Below are positions 1 to 7,120 of a stretch of 64,000 nucleotides of DNA, piece after piece. The notes under the pieces were generated by a model. The model saw nothing but the letters and a program-made list of their open reading frames with translations, searched no databases and had not been told where the DNA came from. The DNA comes from Bdellovibrionales bacterium (GTDB taxonomy: Bacteria; Bdellovibrionota; UBA1018; CAIMNF01). The translations under genes and the position numbers were made by a program. The stretch covers positions 496,001-560,000 of the forward strand of contig CANNBJ010000001.1 of the NCBI GenBank assembly GCA_947502835.1, given 5' to 3'. Each line of letters begins with the position of its first letter. Within the stretch, counting starts at the first letter, position 1.

Positions 1-5
1 GCAAA

Positions 6-1460
6 ATGGCGAGCTTGCTTTGGAATCGAATCTCAAAACTCGACCGATTTGAAAAAATCGGTTTGTTCCTCTTTGTTTTGGGACACGCCTGTGCGGCCTA
101 TTTTTCCTTCGGGTACAACCATCCCGACGAACATTTCCAGATCCTCGAGTTTGCCGATTATTTCATTGGACTGAAGGCCGACTCCTCTTCACTGCCCTGG
201 GAGTTCAGGTCACAGATCAGGCCGTGGTTCCAACCCTTTCTCCATGCCCTCCCCATGAAGCTCCTGCTCTCTCTGGGTTGGTACCAGGCCTTTGACCTCT
301 TGGCGGCATTTCGGGTTCTCTATGCCGCATTGAACCTCGCAGCGCTGTGGAGCCTCTGGCGCGTGTTCAAGGATAAATTCGCGATCGATCCGAAGTGGTT
401 TCTTTTGATCGGGACTCTCTGGTTCTTCCCGTACCTGCATGTCAGGAATTCCAGCGAAAATCTTTCAGGCATTTTCCTTACGTTTGCCTTCGCCGTGTTT
501 TTCGGCGGTGGCAGATCGTTTCTCTGCGGTCTCCTCTTCGGGTTTGCCTTTCTTGCCCGGTACCAAATCGCCTTGGGCCTGGCCGGGTTCGCCCTCGCCA
601 TTCTTGCCCGGGAGCGGAGAATCACAGGGGATCACCTCCGGATGCTCGGAGGATTCCTGATCGTCGTCGGTTTTGGAGCGGTTCTTGACCGGATCGGCTA
701 CGGAAACTGGGTCCTTGCCCCGTATCTTTACTTCAAAGTGAACCTGGTGGACGGCGTTGCGGCAACCTTCAACCCTTACCCTTGGTATCAGTATTTCATC
801 TGGATCCTTCAATTGAATCCGGTGGTGTCGCTCCCCTTGTTCCTTGGAATCCTGGTGTATGCAAAGAAGGAAAAGATCGATCCACTTGCTGGATTCGTCC
901 TCACATTCATGTTTTTGCATTTTTTGATCACGAACAAGGAATACCGATTCTTTTTCCCCTTGATGAATCTGGTCATCCTGATAAGCATTCGCGCCTTCCA
1001 GGATTCACCCCAACGATGGTTTTCCGCGCCCTACCTGACCGCATACCTCGGAACCAGCATTCTCGGGTTCTATGTATCCACCTTTCACGGAGCCGCCCTC
1101 GGTTCCCTCTGGTGCATCCATACGGCCCACCGGTTTGGAAGCGCGGGAGAAACCTGGCTCAGCAATCGCGATTTTGTGAGCGAGTTCCGGAACAATTACT
1201 ACCGCCTCGATCAGGTCAAAGTTCATACTTATGGCACCGACGTGGAGCTTTCAGAGGCGCTCAAAGAACACACTCCACCCACACACGTGATGATTGATGC
1301 CAAAATCGGCGAGGAGAACACGGGCCGACTCATGAATTTGCTCCGAAACCGGGGATGCGAATTGGAAACGAGCGCTCTTCCCGACTTCGTCTTTTCTCTT
1401 CGGGACCGGTTTCCGGTCATTCGCAAGATCGCCTATCGCGCCCTCTATCGCTGCCCTTGA
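6..1460 (+). CDS. GT22-like (Alg9/PIG-B type) membrane glycosyltransferase
   Basis: The 484-residue protein is a polytopic membrane protein with many hydrophobic segments. Near residue 38 it carries HPDEHFQ, which resembles the HPDE(x)FQ loop motif of GT22 mannosyltransferases such as Alg9 and PIG-B; these use a lipid-linked sugar donor on the outer face of the membrane. A soluble tail of roughly 100 residues follows the last membrane segment. The likely acceptor is an envelope glycolipid or polysaccharide, which is inference. The start ATG lies 5 nt from the window edge, so its ribosome site cannot be judged. It converges on mutY and the two overlap by 16 bp. The family call rests on the motif and topology, not on an alignment. 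Confidence 0.7.
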   Translation: MASLLWNRISKLDRFEKIGLFLFVLGHACAAYFSFGYNHPDEHFQILEFADYFIGLKADSSSLPWEFRSQIRPWFQPFLHALPMKLLLSLGWYQAFDLLAAFRVLYAALNLAALWSLWRVFKDKFAIDPKWFLLIGTLWFFPYLHVRNSSENLSGIFLTFAFAVFFGGGRSFLCGLLFGFAFLARYQIALGLAGFALAILARERRITGDHLRMLGGFLIVVGFGAVLDRIGYGNWVLAPYLYFKVNLVDGVAATFNPYPWYQYFIWILQLNPVVSLPLFLGILVYAKKEKIDPLAGFVLTFMFLHFLITNKEYRFFFPLMNLVILISIRAFQDSPQRWFSAPYLTAYLGTSILGFYVSTFHGAALGSLWCIHTAHRFGSAGETWLSNRDFVSEFRNNYYRLDQVKVHTYGTDVELSEALKEHTPPTHVMIDAKIGEENTGRLMNLLRNRGCELETSALPDFVFSLRDRFPVIRKIAYRALYRCP

Positions 1461-2476
1461 TCGGTCTTGAGATCCTTTTCCACCATCGCGATCGCTTTTC
1501 GCACGGGCGCGGGAACGGCAGGCAGGTCGAGGATCGAGAACCATCGTCCGTTCTGATCCTCCAGCTTGGTCCGGGAACCCACAAAAAACAGAAAGTGATG
1601 CCGCTCCACCTTGTGGCGGGTGACTACATACTGGATCCTGAACTCGGAACGCATCACAGCTCCGGCAACGCCCCTTGCTCCGGGTGAAGGAAAATCCCAG
1701 AGTCCTTCCCGCCATCCGGTGCCTTCGTTCCGAATCAACCAAACCTCCGCCACACTCTTTTTTCTCCGAAGGGGAATCCACTTTCTCTCGCTGAGATGTT
1801 TCCACTCTTTCTTCGGTTTCTTTTCGGGAAACGCATGAGGTTCGGACTTGCCTTTGCAGGAACCTCGAATCGGGCAAACCCCGCACTTCGGATTCCGGGG
1901 CAAACATACAAGAGCCCCAAGCTCCATGAGTGCTTGATTCAGGATCCGTGGATCCGCACTCCTCTCCTCCACCAATCGACGGGAGAGATCCCAGATCAAT
2001 CGATTCCCCGAATCCAATTTGCGAATCGCATGCACCCTCGAAAGAACCCTCACAATGTTTCCATCCACGATGGGTTCCCTTTTTCGATACACAATCGAGG
2101 AAACAGCACCTGCAGTATAGGGTCCCACCCCCGGAATCTCCCTCCACTCCGAAGCGGTTTCGGGGAATCCGTCTCCGGCTTTCAGCCTCTCGCAAATCGC
2201 CTTCGCGCCCCGATGAAGATTCCGGGCCCTCGAATAATACCCGAGGCCAGCCCAGAGCTTCAAAACCCGCTCTTCCGGCGCGTTCGCCAAATCCTCCACC
2301 TCCGGGAACGCGAGGAGAAATCTCTCGAAATACGGCAACATGGCGGTGACACGGGTCTGCTGGAGCATGATCTCGGACAACCAGACGCGATAGGGATGCG
2401 GATCTGCCCGCCACGGGAGATCCCGCGCCGTTTTTCCGAACCAGGCGCTCAGATTTTTGACGATTTTGACGCTCAC
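1445..2476 (-). CDS. mutY: A/G-specific adenine DNA glycosylase MutY
   Basis: MutY removes adenine mispaired with 8-oxoguanine in base-excision repair. The N-terminal half has the HhH-GPD fold with the helix-hairpin-helix GVGPYTAGA and the catalytic Asp in VDGN. The EIMLQQTRV helix is characteristic of MutY. A C-x6-C-x2-C-x5-C cluster (CLPRNPKCGVCPIRGSC) binds the 4Fe-4S centre. The remaining C-terminal part matches the NUDIX-like domain that recognises 8-oxoG. The length of 343 residues is normal. The start is GTG. The gene is divergent from the amidase, and the amidase promoter lies within its first codons. Confidence 0.95.
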   Translation of the reverse strand: MSVKIVKNLSAWFGKTARDLPWRADPHPYRVWLSEIMLQQTRVTAMLPYFERFLLAFPEVEDLANAPEERVLKLWAGLGYYSRARNLHRGAKAICERLKAGDGFPETASEWREIPGVGPYTAGAVSSIVYRKREPIVDGNIVRVLSRVHAIRKLDSGNRLIWDLSRRLVEERSADPRILNQALMELGALVCLPRNPKCGVCPIRGSCKGKSEPHAFPEKKPKKEWKHLSERKWIPLRRKKSVAEVWLIRNEGTGWREGLWDFPSPGARGVAGAVMRSEFRIQYVVTRHKVERHHFLFFVGSRTKLEDQNGRWFSILDLPAVPAPVRKAIAMVEKDLKTDQGQR

Positions 2477-2504
2477 AATGGCCGCATGCTACCCTGATTT
2501 CAGC
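2466..2504 (+). promoter_or_regulatory. Predicted leaderless promoter of the amidase gene
   Basis: TTGACG (2466-2471), an 18-bp spacer, then TACCCT (2490-2495). The -10 box ends 9 nt before a GTG in the amidase frame, so transcription should begin at or next to the start codon. It lies inside the 5' end of mutY on the other strand. Confidence 0.5.
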
Positions 2505-3344
2505 GTGGTGATAAGCCGGATTTTTTCTGCATTTCTTGTTTTTTTCCTCCTCCTTCAAGGCCCCGTTCCGGAGGCCCGCGAAGTCTCAAAAAAATTTCTC
2601 GTTGTGATCGATCCAGGTCATGGCGGGGCCGATACCGGAGCCGTGTTTGACGGAGGAAAAACCCGTCTCACGGAAAAGCATTTCACCCTGCTCCTGGCGC
2701 GCGATCTTGCGCGGGAACTCATCATTCGCGGGCACAATGTGATCCTGACCAGAAACGAGGATCGGGATGTCCTGCTCAGTGACCGAACTGCTCTTGCAAA
2801 CAAGGTGAAGGCCGATGTGTTCATCTCGATCCATCTCAATTCAAGTGAAGATGCGATCCGCACGGGCGGGGTCGAAACATTCATCCTGAACCATGCAACC
2901 GATGAGACCTCGCGTCGCCTGGCGGATCTCGAAAACGCCGTATTGAAGGACTCGCAGGCCAACTCGGATTCGGGAAGCTCAAATGTCTCGCTCATCATGA
3001 AGGATCTCATCCTTGATGCGAACCTCACCCCTTCCAAGGATCTTGCCTGCTCGGTCCAGTCCCGGATCCGTGGCAAAATCAATGACCGCGGAGTGAAACA
3101 GGCGCTTTTTTACGTTTTGCTGGGCGCGGACATGCCGAGCATCCTGATCGAATCAGGATTCATGAATTCAAAAGAGGATCGGGATCGCATCCTGTACACC
3201 CGATCGAGACTTTCCATGGCCGCTGACCTTGCCGCTGCAGTGGACGACTATCGATTGAACAAGAAGAGTGCGTCCTGCCAGGTTCAGAGCGAGAAACAGT
3301 TTCAGCGCAAAGCCGAGCTGCCGCGCCCGAAAAACCGGATCTGA
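2505..3344 (+). CDS. N-acetylmuramoyl-L-alanine amidase (Amidase_3, AmiC-like)
   Basis: This zinc amidase cleaves the bond between MurNAc and the stem peptide, typically during septum splitting. The Amidase_3 motifs are visible: VIDPGHGG with the first zinc His, a TEKH segment providing the Glu, SIHLNSS with the second His, and ILIESGFMN with the catalytic Glu. The ORF track begins at TTG 2457, but GTG 2505 is preferred. It gives a clean signal peptide (VVISRIFSAFLVFFLLL...) and sits 9 nt after a TTGACG-18-TACCCT promoter. The protein is about 279 residues with no extra targeting domain. Upstream TTG 2457 or ATG 2478 cannot be excluded. Confidence 0.88.
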   Translation: MVISRIFSAFLVFFLLLQGPVPEAREVSKKFLVVIDPGHGGADTGAVFDGGKTRLTEKHFTLLLARDLARELIIRGHNVILTRNEDRDVLLSDRTALANKVKADVFISIHLNSSEDAIRTGGVETFILNHATDETSRRLADLENAVLKDSQANSDSGSSNVSLIMKDLILDANLTPSKDLACSVQSRIRGKINDRGVKQALFYVLLGADMPSILIESGFMNSKEDRDRILYTRSRLSMAADLAAAVDDYRLNKKSASCQVQSEKQFQRKAELPRPKNRI

Positions 3345-3366
3345 GCTTCGACTCCAAACCCCGGGA

Positions 3367-3873
3367 TCACGCTTCCATCGAGAGCCACTTCAAAACCCTC
3401 TCGGGCATCCGTGGCGGATCAATGTGGACCTTGATCAATCGCAAAGTCTCCTCGGGCGAAATGTTCCGGTGATCGCCACGGAAGAGGGCCTTGACCAGAC
3501 CCACGGCAATCGTCCTGTTTTTCCGCTCAAACCGTTGCTCGATGTAAAACCATTTCTCATCCCAGCCAATCACCTTGGTGTGAAGCCGATAGCGCTGGAA
3601 TGGCAGGAGTGAAACCTTGTAGCGAATGTTCACCGCGCCCACCAGTGGCTGCCATCGGTGCCGGACCAAAGCACCTGCCAGATCCGTTCGAATGAGCAGA
3701 TCAAGCCTCCCCAAATCCATCAGCGACAGGAATCTCCCGTTGTTCATGTGAAGGTTCAAATCGAGATCATTGGGGAGCACCCTGAGGTGGAGTACGGACT
3801 CGGACAGGGGATGCAGCTTCTTCCTGAACAAGCCCTCGATGATGATCAGCACCAACCGGATCAGAAGATTCAT
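3367..3873 (-). CDS. Hotdog-fold thioesterase-like protein (THEM6/4HBT type)
   Basis: The 168-residue protein has the hotdog-fold signature DLDLNLHMNNGRFL followed by a DLGR helix, as in the 4HBT superfamily and in THEM6-like proteins. Members hydrolyse acyl-CoA or related thioesters. The substrate is unknown. The N-terminus (LLIRLVLIIIEGLF) is hydrophobic and could anchor it to the membrane. Its ATG overlaps the holA stop (ATGA type), so the two are probably translated together, although a functional link is not evident. Confidence 0.7.
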   Translation of the reverse strand: MNLLIRLVLIIIEGLFRKKLHPLSESVLHLRVLPNDLDLNLHMNNGRFLSLMDLGRLDLLIRTDLAGALVRHRWQPLVGAVNIRYKVSLLPFQRYRLHTKVIGWDEKWFYIEQRFERKNRTIAVGLVKALFRGDHRNISPEETLRLIKVHIDPPRMPERVLKWLSMEA

Positions 3874-4865
3874 GGATCAAGTCCGAAGATCATGCCGGTC
3901 CAAAGGCCGGACGGGGAAAGCCTCGTGTTCTTGAGTGAGAAATCTACTTCAAACAGGGAGTGTTCAAGCTCCTGAATCGTGTGACGGTTCCACGATTTCC
4001 GCCACCTCTCCAGCTTTTGCTGCAACATCGGGTTTCTGCGCTCAAGCGCAGGAGTGCGGGTTTCCTGCTCAAGAAGAAACGCCTTCATTTGCCTGAGGTT
4101 CCAGGCCAAAAGCCCCAAAAAGGGAAGTTGCACTTCCAGATCCGTTGAAAAATGATGAACCACGCGGAGCGCTCTTTTTTCATCCCGCATGAAGATCGCA
4201 TCGATGAACTCATCCTGGGCATAGGCACTCACTCCGGCTCTCAGGGAATCCGCACGCAACGAAGCATCGTCTCCCACGAGCTCGAGCTTGGAGAGTTCCT
4301 GATCGACGATGTCGAGACTCCAGGGATCAAGCCCTCTCAGGGAAAGCCTCTCCGCATCCCCGAGTTCGATCCCCCTGCGTTTCGCCAAGAACTCGATCCA
4401 TGCCTCTCTCTCGTGTTCCTTGACCTCTTCACAGGGAACCACCGCGGCAAGATCACTGAGCACCTTGGATGCCTTCTTCCTGCCGTCAAATGACTTCGAG
4501 AGGAATACGATCACCGTGGAAAACGCGCCCGGGGCGGATGGCTCGGTTCCCGGCAAGGACTCAAGGTACAGGGCGAGCGCATCAAGATTCTTGAATTCCT
4601 CGGAGTTTCGCACCACGATGAACTTCGTTCCCCCGGTCATCGAGCCGCTCTGGGCGGAGTCGAGAATGCGTTCGATCCCCGCTTCGGAACCATCAAACTT
4701 CTCAAGATTAAAATCGTTTACTTCGACATCCTGAAGCGTTGCCCTCTGGATCTTCCGAGTCAATTCGCGGGCCTTCATCCGCTCTGTCCCGAAAAGGAAG
4801 TAAACGGGCCGCACCTTTTGTTTTTCGAGTTCCTTTTGGATGAGCTTGGGCTCCAATTTAGGCAT
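3870..4865 (-). CDS. holA: DNA polymerase III subunit delta HolA
   Basis: HolA opens the beta clamp as part of the clamp loader. The N-terminus PVYFLFGTERM is typical of delta. The domain arrangement (degenerate AAA+ domain, then a helical C-terminal collar domain) and the length of 331 residues fit the family. The region LPFLGLLAWNLRQMK matches the conserved helix of the C-terminal domain. The family diverges strongly in sequence, so the call rests on the N-terminal motif plus layout. The thioesterase-like gene follows with a stop/start overlap. A TAAATC hexamer 9 nt before the ATG could be its -10 box. Confidence 0.88.
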   Translation of the reverse strand: MPKLEPKLIQKELEKQKVRPVYFLFGTERMKARELTRKIQRATLQDVEVNDFNLEKFDGSEAGIERILDSAQSGSMTGGTKFIVVRNSEEFKNLDALALYLESLPGTEPSAPGAFSTVIVFLSKSFDGRKKASKVLSDLAAVVPCEEVKEHEREAWIEFLAKRRGIELGDAERLSLRGLDPWSLDIVDQELSKLELVGDDASLRADSLRAGVSAYAQDEFIDAIFMRDEKRALRVVHHFSTDLEVQLPFLGLLAWNLRQMKAFLLEQETRTPALERRNPMLQQKLERWRKSWNRHTIQELEHSLFEVDFSLKNTRLSPSGLWTGMIFGLDP

Positions 4866-4931
4866 CGTTTCAAAGATTTATCGGGCTTTCCGTGTTTTGA
4901 AAAGGGCAAAACCGACGAGTTCCGGCGCTTG

Positions 4932-4969
4932 TTGCTTCAGCCCCCTGTTTTGGTGTACATTGGCCCCCC
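4932..4969 (+). promoter_or_regulatory. Predicted leaderless promoter of nrdR
   Basis: TTGCTT (4932-4937), 18 bp, TACATT (4956-4961), then only 8 C-rich nucleotides before the nrdR ATG. No Shine-Dalgarno sequence is present. Confidence 0.5.
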
Positions 4970-5485
4970 ATGAAATGCCCCTACTGCTCCACCCCTGAAA
5001 CAAAGGTCATCGATTCACGCCTGAATCAGACCGCCGACATGACCCGGAGGCGTCGGGAGTGTTCCGAATGCGGGGGCCGTTTCACCACCTACGAGAGAAT
5101 CGAGGAGTTCATGCCGAACGTCATCAAAAAGGACGGTCGTCGGGAACCATTCCAGCGAGAGAAGATCGTAGCGGGACTTCAGAAGGCCTGCCAAAAGCGT
5201 CCCATCACCGGCAGTCAGATCGAGGCTGCGGTTACTGAAATCGAGAAGAAGATCCAAAGCTACGGATTGAAAGAAATTCCCGCCAACAGCATCGGAGGGA
5301 TGCTCATGGCCGCCCTTCACAAAATGGACAAGGTGGCCTACGTCCGCTTTGCCTCTGTGTACCGTGAATTCCGGGACGTAGAGGAATTTGTTGCAGATCT
5401 GAATCAAATCGCCCCCCAAACTCCAGAGGAGGCCAAACCCAGGGACAACCTTGCCTTCCCATTTCTGAACGAGGCCGAATCATGA
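4970..5485 (+). CDS. nrdR: Transcriptional repressor NrdR
   Basis: NrdR represses ribonucleotide reductase genes in response to dATP/ATP. The N-terminal zinc ribbon is complete (MKCPYCSTPETKVIDSR, then RRECSECGGRFTTYE), and an ATP-cone domain follows (VIKKDGRREPFQREKI). The length of 171 residues is slightly above the usual 150-160 because of a C-terminal tail. The gene starts the nrdR-nusB-X-Y-Z-prkA series; its stop overlaps the nusB ATG (ATGA). No NrdR box was recognised near it. The promoter predicts a leaderless message. Confidence 0.96.
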   Translation: MKCPYCSTPETKVIDSRLNQTADMTRRRRECSECGGRFTTYERIEEFMPNVIKKDGRREPFQREKIVAGLQKACQKRPITGSQIEAAVTEIEKKIQSYGLKEIPANSIGGMLMAALHKMDKVAYVRFASVYREFRDVEEFVADLNQIAPQTPEEAKPRDNLAFPFLNEAES

Positions 5486-5955
5486 GCACGCCCGCCCCGA
5501 ATCTTACCCCGCGCCAAAAAGCCCGGGAGCTTGCCTTCCAGTTCTTGTACCGCTTTGACCGGGATCCCGGCGAGGAGCTCAGTCCCGGACAAATTGAAGC
5601 CGAGTTCAAAAAGCACTCCGAACACTTTGGCGAATTCCAACACTCTTTTGATTTCGCACTCCGCTTGATCCAGACTTGTCTCCGCGAGCTTCGCGCCATC
5701 GACACCGCGATTGCATCCCATGCAGCGAACTGGAAAATGGAACGCCTTGGCGCAATCGAGAAGGCATTTCTCCGCATCGGAACTGCAGAATTGTTGTATT
5801 TCAAGGACGTCCCTGCGTCGGTGACTCTCAATGAAATCATCGAACTGAGCAAATCCTTCGGGGAAGAGGACACACCTCTGTTTTTAAACGGGATTCTTGA
5901 CCCGATCAGTAAGCTTCCGGAAGCCTCCGCAGGAAAAATCCCGTCCGATTCTTGA
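5482..5955 (+). CDS. nusB: Transcription antitermination protein NusB
   Basis: NusB binds boxA RNA with S10 (NusE) and supports rRNA antitermination. The 157-residue all-helical protein shows the family features: RQKARELAFQFLYRFD at the start, the WKMERLGAIEKAFLRIGTAEL segment, and VTLNEIIELSKSFGEEDTPLFLNGILD near the end. The start overlaps the nrdR stop. The nrdR-nusB pairing is common in bacteria; here ribH/ribE, often nearby, are absent. Confidence 0.96.
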   Translation: MSTPAPNLTPRQKARELAFQFLYRFDRDPGEELSPGQIEAEFKKHSEHFGEFQHSFDFALRLIQTCLRELRAIDTAIASHAANWKMERLGAIEKAFLRIGTAELLYFKDVPASVTLNEIIELSKSFGEEDTPLFLNGILDPISKLPEASAGKIPSDS

Positions 5956-6000
5956 CAGCTGCCAATTCCAGCGGCAATCGGCTATGATCAAAAGGTGTCG

Positions 6001-6399
6001 ATGGTGGATTACGCCCTTAGCCAAAATAAAATTTCCGGTGTGATGCTGGTCTGTTTCGAAAACGATCGCCCCCTGCAAGGCACGATCGCAACTCTCGATT
6101 GGCGATTCAACGGACATTTTACCCAACTCCAAAAAAAGCAACTCCTGACGGGAGCCGAAGGCGAGGTCATCCTTGCTCCTCTTCGATGGAATCAGAAGAT
6201 TTACCAATTTCTGATTCTCGGGGGTGGCTTCCTGGACTCGGAACTCGAACGCCCCGTACGATCGAAGAAACTCTTCGAGGCGGGCCTGAAAAAGATGGAT
6301 GAGCTCAAGCTCGGCAAAATGGGCGTTTCCCGAAAGGATTGGAATATCCCGGAGGATCATGCCGGAGCCTTGGAAAGGGGTATATGGATCGCAAACTGA
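6001..6399 (+). CDS. Leucyl-aminopeptidase N-terminal-domain-like protein
   Basis: About 132 residues. The stretch TLDWRFNGHFTQL...LLTGAEGE followed by a beta strand ending in LGGGF resembles the N-terminal macro-like domain of M17 leucyl aminopeptidases (LDWRLNG...GE...LLLGLG). The catalytic peptidase domain is missing, so a peptidase role is not supported; a small-ligand-binding role is only a guess. ATG 6001 is chosen with AAAGG just upstream; GTG 5995 in the same frame is possible and lies 6 nt after TATGAT. It overlaps the next gene by 16 bp. Confidence 0.55.
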   Translation: MVDYALSQNKISGVMLVCFENDRPLQGTIATLDWRFNGHFTQLQKKQLLTGAEGEVILAPLRWNQKIYQFLILGGGFLDSELERPVRSKKLFEAGLKKMDELKLGKMGVSRKDWNIPEDHAGALERGIWIAN

Positions 6400-6674
6400 T
6401 GTTATTTTCGTGGAGCACTCTGGAGCACACGAGGATCCGGGAACCAAAATCCGACCCTAAGGACCTCTCCTCATTTTCAGGCATTGAATCCATGATCCAG
6501 CACTCTCTCAGGCCACCCTCGCTCCTCCAGGTCCATACCCCGGCCGGATCTCTTCTCAAGGAACCCAAAAGAATGGATCGCCCCTTCGAGGATGAAACCC
6601 TTCTTCAAAAACTGATTCAGTACAGAAACCAGATTCCCCTCTCCCCTCGAATCATCCGGACCACAGACGCATGA
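6384..6674 (+). CDS. Hypothetical protein in the nusB-prkA operon
   Basis: About 96 residues, not recognised. The start at ATG 6384 is preferred over 6339 because a GGAAAGGGG ribosome site precedes it and it overlaps the upstream stop. There is no signal peptide or membrane segment. The C-terminal half is charged and proline-rich. Its 3' end overlaps the next ATG by 4 nt, so the three unknown genes and prkA form a translationally linked chain. This suggests the product works with or regulates PrkA, which is inference. Confidence 0.55.
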   Translation: MDRKLMLFSWSTLEHTRIREPKSDPKDLSSFSGIESMIQHSLRPPSLLQVHTPAGSLLKEPKRMDRPFEDETLLQKLIQYRNQIPLSPRIIRTTDA

Positions 6675-7120
6675 TCTGGGGTGAAATCATCAATTCTGTC
6701 CGGAGGCTCCATCTTTTCCTTGTTCAGGAATTCGCGATCGATCCTGCTCTTTTCACCCGAGACATCCCTGTTGCCGGAGTCTCAATTCCCTTTCCTGACT
6801 CCATCGATGATTTCGAGGAGTGGGAAGAGACCCCGCTCCCCTCCGAACTCCACGACCTGCTTCCACTTCATCCAGTGGAACGCGCCCTCATAGAAGGCTC
6901 CCTGCTCCCGATCCAGATTGTTCGCTTCAAAAGCACCCTTGAGATCGAATCCCTGTTTGAAGCAATCGGTGCGCTGGAGCGGAACTGGATGGAGGCGAGT
7001 GGAACGACCTCCCCCGAACGGTTCAAATCCGTTCAAAATTTCCTTCGGGCCGAGACCCTCAAATTGCAGGTCCGTGCCGGCCTGCGCACACTTGCCTCCA
7101 CAAAGGACAAAACCCCATGA
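6671..7120 (+). CDS. Hypothetical protein immediately upstream of prkA
   Basis: 149 residues, soluble, rich in Leu and Glu, predicted mainly helical in its second half. No motif was recognised. It starts in an ATGA overlap with the preceding gene and ends in an ATGA overlap with prkA, the strongest form of translational coupling. PrkA's usual partners (YeaH/DUF444 and SpoVR) are not present in the window, so this gene and its two upstream neighbours are candidates for PrkA accessory factors or substrates. Confidence 0.6.
   Translation: MIWGEIINSVRRLHLFLVQEFAIDPALFTRDIPVAGVSIPFPDSIDDFEEWEETPLPSELHDLLPLHPVERALIEGSLLPIQIVRFKSTLEIESLFEAIGALERNWMEASGTTSPERFKSVQNFLRAETLKLQVRAGLRTLASTKDKTP

Noticed and set aside
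1251-2558. 435-codon open frame on the minus strand
   Set aside because: Overlaps mutY in a different frame; mutY carries all family motifs and this frame has none.
5952-5987. TTGACA/TATGAT promoter before the gene at 6001
   Set aside because: The two hexamers are perfect or near-perfect but 24 bp apart, too far for a standard promoter; only the TATGAT may be used.
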